Shown piece after piece: positions 61,844-64,000 of a stretch of DNA of 64,000 nt. A model generated the notes under the pieces. The model worked only from the letters and a program-made list of their open reading frames with translations, searched no databases and was not told the DNA's origin. The translations under genes and the position numbers were made by a program. How positions within the stretch are numbered: the stretch's first letter is position 1; the number at the start of each line of letters is the position of its first letter. Source of the DNA: Chloroflexaceae bacterium (GTDB taxonomy: Bacteria > Chloroflexota > Chloroflexia > Chloroflexales > Chloroflexaceae); contig JANWYD010000002.1 in the NCBI GenBank assembly GCA_025057155.1, positions 248,001-312,000 on the forward strand. Direction: 5' to 3'.

Positions 61844-63190
61844 ATGGCAAAACGAGTAATCATTGTCGGGGGAGTGGCGGCGGGGATGAGTGCGGCGGCG
61901 AAGGCGCGACGCAGCGATCCCGGTCTGGAAATCGTGGCCTATGAGCGTTCGGGGTACGTGAGCTATGGCTCTTGCGGCTTCCCCTACGCGATCAAGGGCG
62001 AGATCCCCCGGGTCGAGGACGTGGTGGTGCGCACGCCGGAACGCTTTGCGCAGCAGGGCATCACCGCCCTGGTGCGCCACGAGGTGCTGGAGATCGATCC
62101 AGCGGGCGGGACGGTGCTGGTACGCAATCTGAACAACGGGACAGAGTTCCGGGATCGCTGGGACGCCCTGGTGCTGACGACTGGCGGCGTGGCGAGCCGT
62201 CCGCCTTTTCCGGGTGTGAACCTGCCAGGCATTTTCACCCTGCGCACGGTCGAAGACGCGCTGGCGATCCAGCAGTGGATCCGCGAGCATCGTCCCGCGC
62301 GCGGGGTGATTATCGGCGGGGGGTACATCGGGCTGGAGATGGCCGAGGCCCTCGCGGCCCATGGCATTCGGCTTGCGCTGGTGGAACGGTTGCCGCAGGT
62401 GTTGCCGAACCTGGATCCTGAGATGGCCGGCCATGTGCAGGCCGAGCTGGCGCGGCAGGGCGTGGAGGTGCGCCTGGATCAGCCGGTTGAAGGTTTCGGC
62501 GGCGATGAACGGATACGCGAGGTGGTAGCCGGAGGACAGCGCATCCCCGCCGATATCGTGATCCTGGCCGTGGGAGTCAGGCCGAATGTAGAACTGGCCC
62601 GCGCCGCGGGCATCGCCCTGGGGCCGACCGGGGCAGTGGCGGTGGACGATCACCAGCGGACGAACCTGCCCGGCATCTGGGCGGCGGGCGACGTGGCCGA
62701 GGCCCTGCACCGCGTCACGGGCAAGCCGGCCTGGGTGCCGCTGGGCACCACAGCCAACAAGCAGGGCCGCGTGGCCGGTGAAAACGTCGCCGGTGGCGAC
62801 GCGCGCTTCCCAGGGATTGTTGGCACCGCGGTGGTGAAGGTTTTTGACCTGGAAGCGGCGAGCAGCGGCCTGTCCGAAGCCAGGGCGCGGGTTGGCGGTT
62901 ACGAGGTCGAGACGGTCAGCGCCACGGCGAACTCGCGGGCGCACTACATGCCGGGACACCAGCCCATCCACGTGAAGCTGGTCTACGAGAGCGGTTCGCG
63001 CCGGCTGCTTGGCGGCCAACTGGTAGGCGCCGAGGGGGTCGCAAAGCGGATTGACATTATCGCCGCGGCGCTGCACCAGGGCTGGACGGTGGACGAACTG
63101 GCCGAGTTGGATTTGAGCTACGCCCCGCCCTTCGCGCCGGTGTGGGACCCGATCCTGGTGGCGGCCAATCTGGCGCGTCGCGAGGGGTGA
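61844..63190 (+). CDS. CoA-disulfide reductase/NADH oxidase-like flavoprotein
   Basis: A 448-residue FAD/NAD(P) disulfide-reductase-family enzyme of the single-Cys type. The FAD motif is RVIIVGGVAAGMSAAAKARR, the redox Cys is in GYVSYGSCGFPYAIKGEIPR near residue 43, and the NAD motif is GVIIGGGYIGLEMAEALAAH. PGIWAAGDVAEALHRVTGKP is the second FAD motif. The dimerisation domain ends YAPPFAPVWDPILVAANLAR. Family activities are CoA-disulfide, CoA-persulfide or polysulfide reduction, or NADH oxidation. The rhodanese partner favours persulfide/polysulfide. ATG 61844 has GAGGG at a good distance; ATG 61838 is too close to it. Confidence 0.88.
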   Translation: MAKRVIIVGGVAAGMSAAAKARRSDPGLEIVAYERSGYVSYGSCGFPYAIKGEIPRVEDVVVRTPERFAQQGITALVRHEVLEIDPAGGTVLVRNLNNGTEFRDRWDALVLTTGGVASRPPFPGVNLPGIFTLRTVEDALAIQQWIREHRPARGVIIGGGYIGLEMAEALAAHGIRLALVERLPQVLPNLDPEMAGHVQAELARQGVEVRLDQPVEGFGGDERIREVVAGGQRIPADIVILAVGVRPNVELARAAGIALGPTGAVAVDDHQRTNLPGIWAAGDVAEALHRVTGKPAWVPLGTTANKQGRVAGENVAGGDARFPGIVGTAVVKVFDLEAASSGLSEARARVGGYEVETVSATANSRAHYMPGHQPIHVKLVYESGSRRLLGGQLVGAEGVAKRIDIIAAALHQGWTVDELAELDLSYAPPFAPVWDPILVAANLARREG

Positions 63191-63194
63191 GACC

Positions 63195-63306
63195 TGGGAT
63201 TTGGGATTTGGGATTTGGGATTTGGGATTTGGGATTTGGGATTTGGCGCCGACCGCGTCAGGACGCGGCGTGTCAGATCCAAAATCCAAAATCCCAAATC
63301 CAAAAT
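63195..63306. repeat. Heptamer arrays in inverted orientation between convergent genes
   Basis: Seven exact TGGGATT units (63195-63243) are followed by a central hairpin CCGCGTC-AG-GACGCGG (63253-63268) and then by about four degenerate units of the opposite orientation (ATCCAAA/ATCCCAA, 63277-63306). The whole can fold into a long imperfect stem. It may act as a bidirectional terminator; it is also a slippage-prone microsatellite. Confidence 0.8.
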
Positions 63307-63310
63307 GGCA

Positions 63311-64000
63311 TTACATCCGCCCGCGCAGCATGCCGTTCCAGTACATCGCCGGGAGGCCGTAGGCTTTCAGGGCGTACATGCTGTAGCGCTCCTGGGCCTG
63401 GTCGAAGGGGAAGGTCTCCTTCGGCTCGAGGGCGTAGTCGAACTCCGCCAGAATCAGGCGCCCGTAGCCGGTCACCAATGGGCAGGAGGTGTAGCCGTCG
63501 TAGACGGCGGTCATCGGCTGCCCGGCGATCAGGGCGCGCAGGTTCTCGACCACCACCGGGGCCTGTTTGCGAATCGCTGCGCCGGTCTTTGAGGTGGGCA
63601 GGTTGGCGCAGTCGCCGAGGCTGAAGACGTTGGCGTAGCGCTGGTGCTGCAGGGTGTACTGGTTCACGTCCACCCAGCCGGTTTCGTGGGCCAGGGGGCT
63701 GGCCTTAATCACATCGGGCGCGCTCATCGGCGGCGTGACGTGCAGCATGTCGAAGTGAACGGTGACGGGTTCGCCGGTGGCCAGGTTGTGGAAAATCGCC
63801 TCGCGGGCCTCGCCGCGCACCTCGACGAGTTCGTGCTGAAAGTGCAATGCGATGTCTTTGCGAGCGACCACCTGTAGCAGGGCATCGGCATACTTCTTGA
63901 CGCTGAAGATCGAGGTCCCGGCGTGGTAGAACTGCACCGTGCTGCGCTCGCGCACCCCGGAGCGGCGGAAGTAGTCGTCAGCCAGGTAGGCGATCTTCTG
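63311..64000 (-). CDS. Sulfide:quinone oxidoreductase-like flavoprotein, 3' part
   Basis: The frame is open to the right edge, so the N-terminal part is missing. The visible 230 residues are the C-terminal half of an SQR/NDH-2-type enzyme: [60 protein letters not shown] (FAD/ubiquinone region) and [20 protein letters not shown], with the conserved Cys of [17 protein letters not shown] is the end, which in SQR helps bind the membrane. It oxidises sulfide to sulfane sulfur, passing electrons to quinone. It converges with the CoA-disulfide-reductase-like gene. Confidence 0.85.
   Translation of the reverse strand, partial: QKIAYLADDYFRRSGVRERSTVQFYHAGTSIFSVKKYADALLQVVARKDIALHFQHELVEVRGEAREAIFHNLATGEPVTVHFDMLHVTPPMSAPDVIKASPLAHETGWVDVNQYTLQHQRYANVFSLGDCANLPTSKTGAAIRKQAPVVVENLRALIAGQPMTAVYDGYTSCPLVTGYGRLILAEFDYALEPKETFPFDQAQERYSMYALKAYGLPAMYWNGMLRGRM

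Overview
The window is GC-rich bacterial chromosome from a Chloroflexota-like organism, probably class Chloroflexia near Roseiflexus/Chloroflexus. This placement is inferred from style, not from a marker gene. The clues are Pro/Thr-rich surface proteins with PPTATNTP repeats, duplicated ETGH/FGYP/QYFER secreted modules, a DADGDGVCDN-type secreted protein and multi-GAF/PAS sensor kinases. No rRNA, phage, transposase or cas gene is present.

Bases 1-29000 are mostly housekeeping. They hold the end of an FG-GAP protein, an alpha/beta hydrolase, a PatB/MalY aminotransferase, a Trp-Ser-Ser tRNA cluster with a good promoter, a membrane-anchored hydrolase-like protein and leucyl aminopeptidase. The aminopeptidase 3' end is repeated twice downstream with an exact 61-bp period, which looks CRISPR-like. 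Then come a methyltransferase with a coupled 57-residue membrane protein, a RodZ-like protein, YajQ, RimO, a BlaI-type repressor, a polyprenyl diphosphate synthase, a glycosyltransferase, two large sensor kinases, a Pro/Thr-rich surface protein, topoisomerase I, a GIY-YIG-like DUF123 protein, PurD, PurN and a D12-class adenine methylase.

Bases 29000-41800 mix envelope carbohydrate genes with DNA maintenance. A FlaA1/CapD/PglF-type dehydratase follows an 836-base non-coding stretch with a strong promoter and nested hairpins. Next are a LOG-like protein, two paralogous clan GH-A glycosidase-like exported proteins, a YebC-RuvC-unknown operon, and an unusual metallo-beta-lactamase protein with two cyclic-nucleotide-binding-type domains.

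Bases 59266 down to 40462 form one long minus-strand exopolysaccharide/glycan locus. In transcription order it encodes a Wzz/tyrosine kinase, flippase, polymerase, glycosyltransferase, polysaccharide deacetylase, priming sugar transferase, GNAT protein, PIG-L deacetylase and PglD/NeuD-type acyltransferase. A complete small acyl-synthesis module follows (ACP, KAS III, AcpS, reductase, AMP-dependent ligase, second ACP), then a hexapeptide acyltransferase, FabD, a DegT aminotransferase and a glycosidase-like lipoprotein. With the PglF-type dehydratase this resembles a bacillosamine/viosamine-type amino-sugar pathway that makes its own 3-oxo/3-hydroxyacyl group. This is the most interesting system in the window.

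Bases 60000-64000 contain a frameshifted secreted protein, a decayed histidine kinase, and a sulfur-related group: rhodanese lipoprotein, CoA-disulfide-reductase-like flavoprotein and the end of a sulfide:quinone-oxidoreductase-like gene on the opposite strand.
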